Source: Brachionus manjavacas
Taxonomy: Eukaryota; Rotifera; Eurotatoria; Ploima; Brachionidae
Direction: 5' to 3'
NCBI GenBank assembly: GCA_019054805.1
Contig: JAHQIY010000014.1
Span: 930,001-994,000 of the forward strand
DNA length: 64,000 nucleotides
The translations under genes were made by a program, and so were the position numbers. Under the pieces are notes generated by a model. The model was not told the DNA's origin. It saw only the letters and a list, made by a program, of their open reading frames with translations, and did not search any database. Positions 10,930-23,700 of the stretch are shown here, in pieces (the first letter of the stretch is position 1; every line of letters starts with the position of its first letter).

Positions 10930-11510
10930 TTTTGGGGGTGACAAATTAAATTGTTTTTATATGACAAAAATAACTAAAGGTGGTGACTAATTTAATTTAT
11001 TTTAGCTGACTATAAAAAACTAATTATTCTGACAAAAAAAAACTGAACGACCGACAAACATATATATTGAGATGACTATTTAATAATTTTTCACTGAAAA
11101 AATAAAACCTATCTATAAAATAGGTTTTATTTTTATTTTATTTTAGTTCTAATTAAGCTATCTAATAATTTCATTCTCTATGATTGTAAGGAATGAACTT
11201 AAATTGTGACGTTGCCTCATGGTTGACTCTAGCTTGATGATGACATTTGGACTAAACTGTTTGTCATAGTCGTCTGGAACTTCCTTCCGATTTTGATCCC
11301 ATAGTTTAAGATTTTTATTTTTATTGTGACTTCAAAATCATTAATTTGTTATAAAAATGATTGATTAGTCAATCAAAAAGTAATTTTGTCACTCAAATCA
11401 TTATTTTACCAGTCAATTAATTTATTTGTCATCAAATGTAGTTTTTTTGTCAGTAGATTCAGTCTTTTTTGTCAGTAAAATTTTATTTTTTTTGTCAGTT
11501 CTTTAAATGA
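10930..11510. mobile_element. Foldback-type element with ~22-bp phased TGAC motifs
   Basis: On the left, TGAC (twice CGAC) occurs at 10939, 10962, 10984, 11007, 11030, 11052 and 11073, and TGA at 11095: spacing 21-23 bp. On the right the inverse motif GTCA occurs at 11368, 11388, 11412, 11428, 11449, 11471 and 11494, spacing mostly 20-24 bp. The two arrays point towards each other around a core with a perfect short hairpin (AAAATAAAACCTAT and its complement, about 11099-11140) and a small open frame. The arrangement resembles foldback elements or arrayed transposase-binding sites. Exact ends and target duplication could not be fixed. Confidence 0.5.
11158..11331 (-). CDS. Small unrecognised open frame inside the foldback element
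   Basis: An uninterrupted minus-strand frame of 57 codons reads NLKLWDQNRKEVPDDYDKQF, then SPNVIIKLESTMRQRHN and a LSSFLTIIENEIIR end. Its composition is mixed and protein-like, unlike the AT-rich surroundings, and it has no clear Met start, so it is probably the last part of a longer lost ORF. It lies exactly between the two inverted TGAC arrays, suggesting it is cargo or the remains of the element's own gene. Family not recognised. Confidence 0.35.
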   Translation of the reverse strand, partial: SHNKNKNLKLWDQNRKEVPDDYDKQFSPNVIIKLESTMRQRHNLSSFLTIIENEIIR

Positions 11511-11736
11511 TGGCCCTATTTAATTTTGAAAATTTTTCAAATTCAAGTCGATCACAATTCTAAACTTTTCCATAAAAGAGTGTTAAAAAAATTCTAAAAT
11601 TTTTGACTAAAAAAAATATTTAAATTATTTATTAATTTTAAAATTCATGTCTATAAGATAAATTTTTATTTCATAAAAAATATAACTTAAAATAAAACTT
11701 CTTTACAAAATTATTACCAAAATTAAAATTGTATTT

Positions 11737-14700
11737 TCAATAATTTTGATAATGCTGTGATTGCTGTGGTTGAGTGACACGCTGCTGTTGCTGCTGCATA
11801 TACTGCTGATGCTGCTGTTGTTGTTGTTGCTGCTGTTGCTGCTGTTGGGAGGGCTGAACATTCATGGGCACGCCTGAGTGCTGCTTTTGCATATATTGCT
11901 GCTGATATTGTTGATTTGGCGGCTGTGGTAACTGAGCTTGTCTTTGCATAGCTTGTTGTCTCTGCTGCTGCTGTTGCCAACTTATTTGAGCTTGACCAGG
12001 AGCCTGTGTTGGTATCTGCATGCCAGCTGCATTATTCGGCGGAGTGCTAGTATTAAATAGACGCTGTTGTTGAGCTTGCTTTTGATGCTGAAGCTGAGCT
12101 GTTTGTTGATTAGGAAATCTAGCTGCTTGTTGAGGGTTCATAAAATTTTGAGATACTGATGGAGTGTTCTGTTTGGCTAAGGGATCCGGTGTGACAGTTC
12201 GTGGTGTCGGCATATTCGTCTGCTGTTTATTTACTTGGTTGTACATCTGTGCATTGCTTTGATATTGTTGGCCGGGCGCATTTGCAGGTTGACCTTGAGG
12301 CAACATTGGCCGTGTTTGGTTCATTTGCGCTTGATACCCAGGCATAGGCTGATTAGGCGGCATTGGCTTTCTGATCGGATTTTGTGTCTGATTGATTGGC
12401 TGATAGGGCATTCGATTAGCTCCTTGAGGCATTGGACCCGGAGCTCCAACTTGTCCTGGCTGAGGCATTCGTTGCTGCTGAAATTGGGCCGGATTCTGTT
12501 GTCCTTGAGCTTGATAATACTGACTTGCTTGGTTTGGTGGATTGGCCATTCGTTGAGCCATGTTTGGCTGCATTATAGCACCTGGATTTTGGCTCATTGG
12601 CCTAGGTATTACTTGTTGATTTGATGGAAAACCTTGGCCGGACATTACCTGATTTGGCACGTATTGCTGACCTTGTAGTCCCATTTTAGCCTGTTGCATT
12701 GGCATTGCGGCTTGCATGCCTTGCAAAGACGACACCTGAGGATTTGGTGTATTTTTTGAAGAACTATTTTTTCTCGGTGTTGTCGATTTTTGTTTTTTTT
12801 GTAGATTTGGATTCGCCGACTTTTGTTTGTCGGGAGTCGACATTTGTCTCGCTAGGCCTTTTCGATCAGGCTGCATTTGCATTGCATTTCCGCCCATCAT
12901 CATTCCTTGGCCCGGATACTGCTGCTGTTGCTGCTGATGCTGCATTTGTTGATGATGCTGCATCTGATTTTGCAGTCGATTCATGATCTGTGAGTGATTT
13001 TGTGCCATAGGCTGAACCATCATTTGATGCTGCACTGGCTGCTGCATCGCTTGACCCGCTTGTCCATGCATGTGCGGATGATGGGACTGCATAGGCATTT
13101 GATTGTGCTGCTGCATCATTATTTCCATTTGATTAGGCACAGTCCCGCCAATAACCACTATATCCGCATTGGGCATGCCCACTGTTGGTGAGTTCACATG
13201 TGATTTGGTTTGATCGCCGGACATGAATCCTGGCGCGTTCATACTCAAGTTCATTGATGACATTTGCTTCATATTTGATGTGTTCATTGGGGTTTTTGGC
13301 TCTTTTTTCACCGATTCCACAATAACTGGCTCCGGAAGCTCAATTAAATCATTAGGTACATCTGGTTTTTCTTTTAGATAAGAAAGCTCTTTGTGTATAT
13401 TCATGTGTTTGTGTCTGACTAGCAGTCTTTGTTGATATTCGTAGCGCAGCATCTTTTTCTCCAGCTTGGAGAAGCCGTACCAAGAGAGGCAAAGCGCTGA
13501 GGCGTTTTTGACTCCTTCAATCAGCTCCCATGTGCTCACTTTTTCTTTTCGCACAAATTTAAAGCCCCTCCGCTTGTCCAGAAGGTTTGCTAGAGTCTTG
13601 GACACTGTGCTACAATTCGACTCTACTGTCATTATCTCTAAGTTAGAGCTACGGCTCAACGGAAGCAATTTTCTAATGTAGTTTATTGCTTTTGTGTTTG
13701 GCAAATCACTGAAATCCTTGGTTTCTTTGCTTATTTTCTTAATTATTGTCTGATAGTGCCTATTGCTTTCTATGTTTGGCTCGGTGCTGATTATGTGGTG
13801 GATCAGGACAGTGAGCATGTCGATGATAATTGTAAATAGGAGTTGATCGTTGTCGGGATCGACTACGCCCGAATAGATCAACTGGACGAATAGCCAGGCC
13901 CAGTTGGCAAAGTCATTTGTGTTTCTGAGTATAAAATCAAACATTGATCCAACTAGACTCAGGCGAATATGAAGCGTGTCCATCATTATTTGTTTTATGC
14001 GAGGGTCTTCGGACAATATTTTATCATCTTTTCCCTTTAAATTTAAAAATCTTAAACTCCTATTTTTATGAACTCTTATTTTGAGCTTTGAAAAGCGTTA
14101 ATAATACAGTTTTTTTTACAAATTGATTTTAGTAAAATATTCAAATTTTTTATTTGAAAATTCAATAGAAAAATATTTAAATTATTGTTATTTTTTTAAC
14201 TCATTTTTTGACCAAAACATCATTTTATTCAAAAAAATATTAAGATCTAAATGATGTTTCAATAAAATATGTTAAAACATTAGATAACAAAAGATGGTAG
14301 ATTGTTTGAGATCTATCCTAAATAGTGATAAAGTTGAATTCATTTTTGAATGATATTAAAAAATTTGAATTTAGTGTTTATTTGAATACAAAAAATAAAT
14401 TAAATTTTAATTCAAATAAGAAATTTGATTCTTTTTAAAATTTAATTTTCTTCTTCAAATTTTTATTTGATTTTATTTTTTTTGTTGAAATTTTAGCTTA
14501 AAAATTTGAAATAAAATTTTTAATTTATTCATTTTCATTGGAAATTATTTGGAATTTAAAATAATAGCTATAATTATTTAAATTTAAGATAAAAGATTAG
14601 CAGCAAGATCAATATTGAGATATTCAAACACATTTGAAATAAATGTAAATTAAAACATTAAAAAATTCACTTTAGAAATTACCCAAAATTTAATATATAA

Positions 14701-17700
14701 ATTAATTTTCTACCGAAATAGAATATCATTTAAGCCAGAGATTCAACTTCTATAACAACAGTCTGATAAGCTTATAGAACTGGTTACAAGCAGAGATTGT
14801 TCACTCTAAAGCTGTAAATGAGTTTAAGAACAAGATTATATTGGAATCGCTAAGAGCAAAGAGCTAGCATAATGTGTATCCCTCATTTCATGTAATTTCG
14901 GGAACCGCAATACATAATAGGTGTAGATGATCAACTCGATGCAGTAGCCTCTGTGTCAGATCGAAGCCATTGCTCAAAAAGGTACTTGAAAAGGAGATGA
15001 GCGCCTCCCCATTATCCACTAGGATAGAATAGGGTCAATTATTAATACATAATAACTAATGATTTTTTGTCAATTTAAATTATCTTTTTATTTAAATTAT
15101 AAAATTATAAAAATTTTGTCAGAATTTTGTAATGTTCGAATATGTATTTATTTAAATTCAGTTTGGAAGTCCCATATTAGATTTCAACACTAATTTAAAG
15201 AAAATTTTTTTAAGTTTTTGTATAAATTTAATACAAATTTTTTTAATAATTTTGACTCAAAAAATTAATAATTGACATTGAAATAAATATATAAAATCTA
15301 CTGGTCTTAAAAAATTGCATTTTAAAATTAATTAGCTAGTAAATAATAATAATAACAAGATTTCTATTTAATTTAATTGAGTTACAACTGTAAATAACAT
15401 AAAATTTCATCAAATATTCTAACCAACACATTATTTTTTCTGATTGATTGAAATTGATGATAAATTTTGTTTAATAAAAATTGAAAAAATTTTATCAAAT
15501 TATCAATAAAATTTTAGTGTTATCAATAAAATTATTGTTTAATCAAAAAGTTTTTGAGTTCAATTCAATAACAAAAAATATAATTATTATTACAAGATCT
15601 CGGTGGATTAACTAAGATATTATCTAATATTTCATTGTACACCATTAATTCCTTTAATTCTTTTATTTCAATTTTAGTCAACGTTCTTAGAAAAATTATA
15701 GAATAATTATCAAAATTCAAAATTAAAATTATCAATTTTAAATTTTACATTTTATTTCTGCTTTGAATATTCAAAATTAGCAAAGGAATTTAAAAAAACT
15801 TTAATTGATACATAATTTTCTATTAAATTTCGGAACATTAAAGATACTAAGATTTTTCAATTAAAAATAACATCTTGTCATTAAAATATATTTTGATACT
15901 ACAAGTAAAAATTAGTTATGAAAAAATAAATATTTATCACTTTGATAACATAATGGATTGATCAATATTAGATAACATATTTTATTATAAATTAATAACA
16001 CTGATGGATTTAGCACTTTAGAGAAGTTCTAAATAGACCAGAACCTAAAGAGTCTTTTCAACCTGAACCAGCTAGCACTGACCCCGCTTTTGGCACAGAA
16101 GTTTCTAGTCAAAAAGAAATAGAATCTGCGATAAAGGCTCTGAAAAACAAGAATAGTACCGAATATTAAGCGAAACACGGCATAAATTTTGAAAGCTGAC
16201 GGTAGAATCACAATAGGGATATTGTAAGACCTCTTCAGAAATATATGGCGGTAAGAAATTATACCAGAGGCCTTGTCAAAAGGTTTAATAGTCAAGCTCC
16301 TTAAGAAAGGTAACAAATGATCTGTGACAATTAGCGAGGAATAACAGTAGCAAGAAAGGCGTTCTGCAGCATAATTCCGGAAAGAATCAGGAACTTTTTG
16401 GATGCTATACTTAGAGAATAACAAGCAGAATTTAGACGAGGTAAAGGATGCAAAGACCAGATGCACTAATCAACATAATAAAAAAAGTCTGGAATGGAAT
16501 AGCCCCCTGTATCTTAACTTCGTTGACTTCAAGAAAGCCTTTGATAGTATACGCAGAGAAACCTTCTGGGCTTTATTAAGATCTTATGGCCTGATAAAAC
16601 TCTTCTATGAGAAATTCGTGTGTAGCGTGATTCTGGAAAAAGGACAATCTGAGAGCTTCAATGTGTGTACAGGAGTCAGACTAGGCTGAATTCATTCTCA
16701 AACACTATTCCTAATACTGATTGACTTTGGAGGAACAAAAAAACTGTCAGAGGTTTACAATGGGGATTAACAGCAAAACTTGAAGACTTAGACTTTGCGG
16801 ATTATCTGATGATAATATCTAATTCAGAAGCACATGCATGTGATGACGCAAAATTTGAACATTAAGAATAGACTTGCTAAAGCAATTGGCGCCTTTGTTA
16901 GACTCCGACTAGCATGGAAAGCGAAGCGAATTTTGGGTAATGTGTGAAACTAACAGGAAAAGCATGAACGCCTTCCACAGTAGAAGCCTGAAAAGGATTC
17001 TTCGGATACTCTGGCCTGAAACCATGTCGATTTCTGACCTATACACAAGAACTAATTCAGAGCCCTTAAATCAGTGCATTAAGAACAAAAGACTTCGATA
17101 GCTTGGGCATGTGCTTAGAATGAAAGAAACACGGAATCAAAAGTAAAGACCCTATGCTCCACAAGAGTGAATAAGGAAAAAAACACTGACTAAGAGACAC
17201 ACAAGTTTTGTTTAAAAATTGAAAGTTCATTAATATTATTTATTTTATTAATTTGTTTGTTTATCTGTATCGTGCTAATGGGACGTCTGTAAACTTCACC
17301 ACAAATTTTAGAAAAAAAATAACAAAATTGGTAATATTTTATCTTTTTTATATGAAATGTAACTGTTTCAGAAAATAACAAATAAAATATATTCAATTAA
17401 TCCAATTTCAGAAATATGAAACAATTAAATGAAAACTATATCAATCTTAATAAATAATAAAATAAATAATAAAATCAAGAGAGAGCGTACTACTTGACCC
17501 TTCGGATAATCCTTTAGAAGAAATTCAAGATGTCCCATATAATATGATTCTAAAGGAGCCTTTAAGGAAAAAAAAAAGAGGAAAAGCCATTTTATATGAG
17601 CTTCATTCCTCTTTTGATAATTTTGAAGAAATTAAAAAAAAAGTTGAAGATGGTGAAGTTAATGGAATTTCAATGATATTTAAAAAACAAGAAGACACTA

Positions 17701-20700
17701 AATATCGATATTATTGTCGTTACCTTAGTCACGACTGTCAAGTAGCGTTGTATTTATAATTACAAGATGGTAAGAGTGGACACTGTTTCGTTTCCGAGCC
17801 GGATCACTCAAATCATCCAGACAACGCCAAACAAAAACCAAATCAGCATTAGAATACCAACCTTCAAAGCTAGTTAGAATTAGGCACGAAGGAATAGAAA
17901 CAGATGTGCAAGAAAAAGACATTTCGGAAAACAGCCCAAACAAAAGATCGCGGATTAACGTAATAGATATGCCAACAAGTTCGAATGAAGATTCAAATCA
18001 TAGATTTTGTGAAAAATGTAACACTAAAATGTTAAAAAAAGAGGATATTATTGCCCAAATTGCACGAAAAAAAATAAAAGAATTTGAGTGGATTGAGAAA
18101 ATTCATATTTTTTGTTTTTATTTTTCTAAAATTAACTAATAATAAAAATTAATTACATTTTTTTTCCATTAGTTATTTTTTTGATTAATTTGTGAATTTT
18201 TTTTCTACTATGGTATTTTGTCCTGAAATAAATAATAACAACTGAGAAAGTTCTTTGTTTTTATAATTAATTATTTTTTTCCAAAATTTGTGGCGATTTT
18301 TACAGAATTAGAGGTATAAAAATATTTATCTTCGTGCTAATGCTCCTTCAGAATAAAATTAAAAAAAACTGCAAATGTTAAATTTTACTCTAACTAATTA
18401 AGAATTTACATTTTCAAATAAATACAATTTCAAATAATATCATTTAACCTGACCGTGGAAAAATCCCAATCGTCAAGTTTATGAGACCCATCAAATTTAA
18501 TTGACACTTTATTCAATATTGTTTAAAAAATAAATAATTTTTCTCTAAAAAATTCCTCAAAAATTTTGGTTTCCAATTTTCGATTAAAAATTATTATAAG
18601 AATTTTTAAAAATTTTTAAAAGAAAAAAACAGGCAGTTGAAATGGTCTATTTGATTGTGTTAACTTAAGGTAGATTAAGAACAAGTACGACCAAATCGTG
18701 AAATAGAAATATGTTTGTGCTTCTAAATAGCGTAAGAAAAAAAAGAAGTGCAGTTTATTAGATGTTTTTGAATTATTTTTAAAAATTACCAAATACTGAT
18801 GTACAAGTGGTTTATTAATTTTAATTTCTTTGAACTTAAATTAAATTTTTTCTATAAGCCAAATTTAAGAAGCAGCTCGGCATTGTAAAAATGAGGTGGG
18901 TGTTTGACGCATAAACAGAAAAAAATGCAGCATAAAATTTTTACACATTAAATGAAAAAAATAAAGTAAAGATTATTTTATTTTTTAGTTTTTATCGCAT
19001 ACATTTCAAAATTCAGTAAATTAATAAATCTTTTAATTAATAATAAATTAATAATTAATAAATTCAAAAAAAATAATTATTTTTTTTGAATATATACTAA
19101 TTTAATAACAATTAAAAATATATACCAAAATTTGATAATTTTTGATATTCACAACGCCACTAAAAACTAGAATTATTAAGTTTAAAAGGACCAAGATTAA
19201 AGTATTTAAAAACTGTTCCGATCTAGACCTATGCAATGATAATTTTTTATGCTTATATTTTTTTATTATGCGAGACTTGAGCTTTTATGATTTAATAATC
19301 AAAATTTTATACTTGATTTAAATTTTTTTTGTTCCTGCTTTAATAATTTTTTATTTGTGCGTCAAACACCTTTTTTCTTGTAAAAAAAGCAAAAAAAAAA
19401 GATTTTTTTCTCAACAATTTTGAATTACCTGAGAGTTATCATTAAAACCCTAAAAAAACAATTCACTAATTTACATCTTTTTTACCAAACAACTAAAATA
19501 AAAAGTCAGCTTACATTTATAAAATCGGTAAGGCCATTGAACAGTGAAGTTAGAAGAATTTTTTGCTGCTGTTGCTCATTGCTAGATTTATTCTTTAAAC
19601 AAGATAGCATTAGTGAAAAAAACGGCTGCTGATTCCAAGCAATAATGTTCTTAATTGCCTGAGTTTCTTTTTCACTCTTATTCTTGGCACCCCAAAACGC
19701 TTTGCCCAATTCCTGTAAACTCTTAGCTTAAAAAAAATAAATAAAAATAATTCCAATTAGATGACCATTTGATTGTGAATACATGCATGTTCAAGTGTTT
19801 TTAGCCGACACAAATCAGGAAGTTTTGTTATCAGCGGAGCTATCAACCATACACCTATGGCTTTATTGGACTGATTCCGTTCCAAATTTTCAAATTCATC
19901 AAAATCTTCATTGTGTTCCAATTCAACATTTAGATCAGTCTCGGCCAAAATGACCTCAGTAATATCCTCCGGATTTTCGTTGTCCACCTGCATTGACTCA
20001 TTTTTTTCCAAAGGAGACTTGATCAGCTGAGAATCTGCCTCTTTTTCATCCTGGTTAGCGTCCATTTGACTTGCCGAGCGCAGCAAACTTGTCTGTGGCA
20101 CTAAGTTTGCTATGTCCGGGTCTATCAAAAATTCCACTGTTGTTTTGGCAAAAAAATCAATCGCAAAGTCATAGTACCTTTCTCTCTGCTTGTCCAATTC
20201 AATCATGAGCTTAAACTCGAGCAAACTCTCTCTAAATGTCCAAATGTTCAAATTTTCCAATATGTACCGTATGAAGTCTTTGGTTGAAGTTTGTTCATTT
20301 TGTTTTCTGAGCTCATGTGACTGCGGATAGCAAATAATGTGCAGCAAATTTTGAGCACTGCGTCCCAAAGCCGATTCTAGCAGTTGGTTTGATTTGAGTA
20401 AGTTGTCTCCCTCGTGGAAGCATCTTTCCTTGATCCAATCATGCTCACAAATTTCGTGAAGAACACTTCCGGCAAATTGTGCCAAATCCATTTCATCGTT
20501 TCTCTCATCTCTGGCGATGCGTGATGACTGGTTTTTTCTGCCAGATGAGCTTTCTCTTTTTGTATCACTCATGATAAACAAACATTTTAGGACCAGGAGA
20601 AATGTGCTGAATATGATAGAGCGGCAATTGGCCGTGAGCATTCTCTGATCGGTGCTGGAGCGTCTATATTTGAGCGGTTTTGGTGAGCTGGTAAATATGT

Positions 20701-23700
20701 GGTGAATTATGTGACAGGCTAGCGATGCGCTTGGTTCAAGATTGGAAAAGTTGTTGGACTGCTCATTGGTGACTTAAAATAAAATTAACTAAGCAATTTT
20801 TTGTCGAGTTTATTTACTTTTTGGACAAGCCATTATACAAGTTTTGACGACCATGATTATGAAATCGTTCAGAATAAGACAATGCCGTGAGGCCAAAATT
20901 GATAGAAAATGTTTAAAATTTTCTTTAGATTTTCGACTTTGAATCTTAAATTTAATTAATTTTTTAACTATTAAAAAATAAAGTTTTTCTTTATTTGTTA
21001 CATTTATTTTATTGATTATTTCATTGAACATTGAGCGTTCTTTGTTTGGCTCGGTGTTTCGGTAGTGCAAAGCTTTGGTCGCATTTTGCCAAAATGTGAT
21101 CAGCAAATTACACCGACTTGTTAATTCGGCGCAAAGATTTGCCAATCGAAGCATCCTTAATCATTATTTAATTTAAAGCAAATTTTTTTAATCTATTAAA
21201 CTTACTCATCTTTAGGAAGTGAAGATAAGGTCAAAAATACATGAGCTACAAAGTTATACTGTAGATCTTTACTTTGCCCTATGTAATTTTCTATTTCATC
21301 TACTGTGTGGCTAATAAAAATAAGAAATTAGTTTTTTTCTTTTTTAGTTAAATTCAGAATTGCGGCGGTGAAGTTTGGATCAAAAATTGTAGCAAAAAAT
21401 ATTGTATTTAATCGAACCGCACTTTTATTTCGATTGTTGACAATTATTATTAAAAAAAACTGCTTAACATCTTTAAACAAAATTTGTTAGACGTAAACAG
21501 AGGCAATAAAATAAATAAATTTTTATATTTACAGAACAGATTGAATATAAATAGAAAAAGTTCTAAACTTTATTTTTTTTTTACTTTTTGTCTGACAGAA
21601 TAAAAATTTTCAATTTATTTTTTAATTTTTAAAATTTTTTGCTCCAAACTTCCACTTCAGAATTATGTGGTCAAAAAATAAAATTACTAAAGAGTTTTAT
21701 TAAAGATGATGAAAAGATATCAGGAAATTTCGTACAAGAAATAAATTTTTTTTATTATTTAACTTTATAATCTCTCGCCTTGAAAAAAGTCATTTGAAAG
21801 TTCTTATTGTCATTTTAGTTTATTTGTTGTCAATTTTTTTTACTTAGTCCTTTTTATAGTTTATTTTAAATAAAGAAATCTAAATGAATTTAAAAAAAGC
21901 GTTTTTTTCATTTTTAAATATTGTTTTAAAAATTTCAATAAAGTTTTTATTAACTATTTATATGTATAATTTTAATAATTGAGGAATTTGTTTTATTTTC
22001 GGTGAAAAAATTGAAAAATTAGGGGTATTCGAACTAGATTTCTCCTATTTTATAAAATTTAATTATTATAAAGAACAATAATTTCAAATTTATTTCTCTT
22101 TTCTTTTTTTTTTCTTACTTTTGATTTTATTTTGTAAAATTTTTTTTATATTTTTTATTATCTAAAAGAGTTAGGAGCTCGATACAAATAAATGAATGAT
22201 GAGTCTTGCAAAACTCTTTTTTGATTAAAAATTTAAATTTAACATACTCGGCGGTGGTGATCATCGAATTGAGTAGATCGTCCGGTTTCATCTGATAAGA
22301 TGCTTGTGAACTACTTTTGTCTGTCTGAGGCTGTTGAGTGAAGCATTTTTCAGCTTTGATCTTGTTTGAGATTGAATCAAAGTGTGGAAATTGATTTTTA
22401 ATGTAGCCACATGATGTGTACATGTCGTTGAGCAACATTAGAGCACATTTTTCATGCGACGAGCACTTTGAGGGCTTTTCAACATTGACAACTAGTTTAA
22501 AGACCAGATTAAATACCTCAGTGGCTAGGTCCTTCCACAAAACAAGCGAAATAAGATGCAGCCTAAGCACGCCAATAATGTTCAAATAAAAATGCGACAA
22601 ATATTCAAAATAGGGTGACTTTGAGCTTGAAGCCGACTTGGAAGTCAAAAATTTGCCTCTCAAATACTCGCCTATGCTCGGACCCAAATGCAGCAGCTTA
22701 ATGACAAACAAAAACAAGCCAAACACATTCATATTTGTCTCCATCAAGTCAAATATAAACAAAATAAATTGCTGCTTGGGCAGATAGTTTTTTTGTGCCA
22801 CATTCTTGTACACCTCCAACACAAATTGATTGACTCGAGCTATTATCGAATACTGGTCATAGTAGCTCATTTTGTTATACTCTTTTTGTATGTTGGACAA
22901 TAGATCGGACTCTGCTTGGCACAAGTAAACATGTATGCTAGATATGGAGTTAAAATGGCGACTGTAATTAGAGGCCGACGCGGCACTATTTGTGTTCAAT
23001 GAACTGATTGTGGTGTTTTCGTTCAAGTCAATGGAAGACTTTCGTCGGAACAGGCCTTGAAATTGCTTGGTCAATGAGTGGATTTTGTCCAGAATTTGTT
23101 GTTTTTTGGAGCCAAAGCCGTACAAGAGCACAAAGCGCTGATTGCGTTCGTGTGTGTAGCTTTGGGTCTGTGGCAAAGGCAAGTTCAGGACAAAGACAGC
23201 AAATTTTGAAATTTTAATGACCCCAGTGCAGGAATTGCTGCTTCTGATACTGAGCTGACTGTTTGATTTTAGTGCATCGGATGACTTGCATGGAGTTGGC
23301 ACTGAACTAGGTGCGAACTGGGGCGTGTGTGGCAAAGGGTTGTAGGCAGGAATAGAGGCTGGTGGATGCTGGTCAATACTCATCGGGTACTCGATTGAAT
23401 TTCTGCTCATGGAAAGCTTGGCTTTGAGTTGACTATGCTGTTGGTGCTGCTGCTGCTGTTGTTGTTGCTGTTTAAGCTCCAACTGTTTTTTCTTAAATGG
23501 CATGAACACGTTCACTGGCCTTTTTATGTCACTTAAATTATTCCTAAAACAATCACCTCTGGATATAAGATCCCTGACGAATTGGTCATGTGAAAACAGT
23601 TTACAATTGATGAACATATAAAACAAAAAAATGAGACTCGAAAATTCAACATTGTCCGAATTTACATTGACCAGATAGTTCATGTCCTGTTTGAATGGCA

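Noticed and set aside
12235-13191. Plus-strand frames opposite the MED12 tail
   Set aside because: They are complements of Gln/Met/Pro-rich codons without known motifs.
16029-16466. 145-codon minus-strand frame
   Set aside because: Antisense to the LINE reverse transcriptase region.
19757-20641. Separate gene starting at the Met at 20641
   Set aside because: Upstream sequence to 20772 continues the same frame and the block aligns to the MED12 middle-C-terminal region; it is MED12 exon 6.
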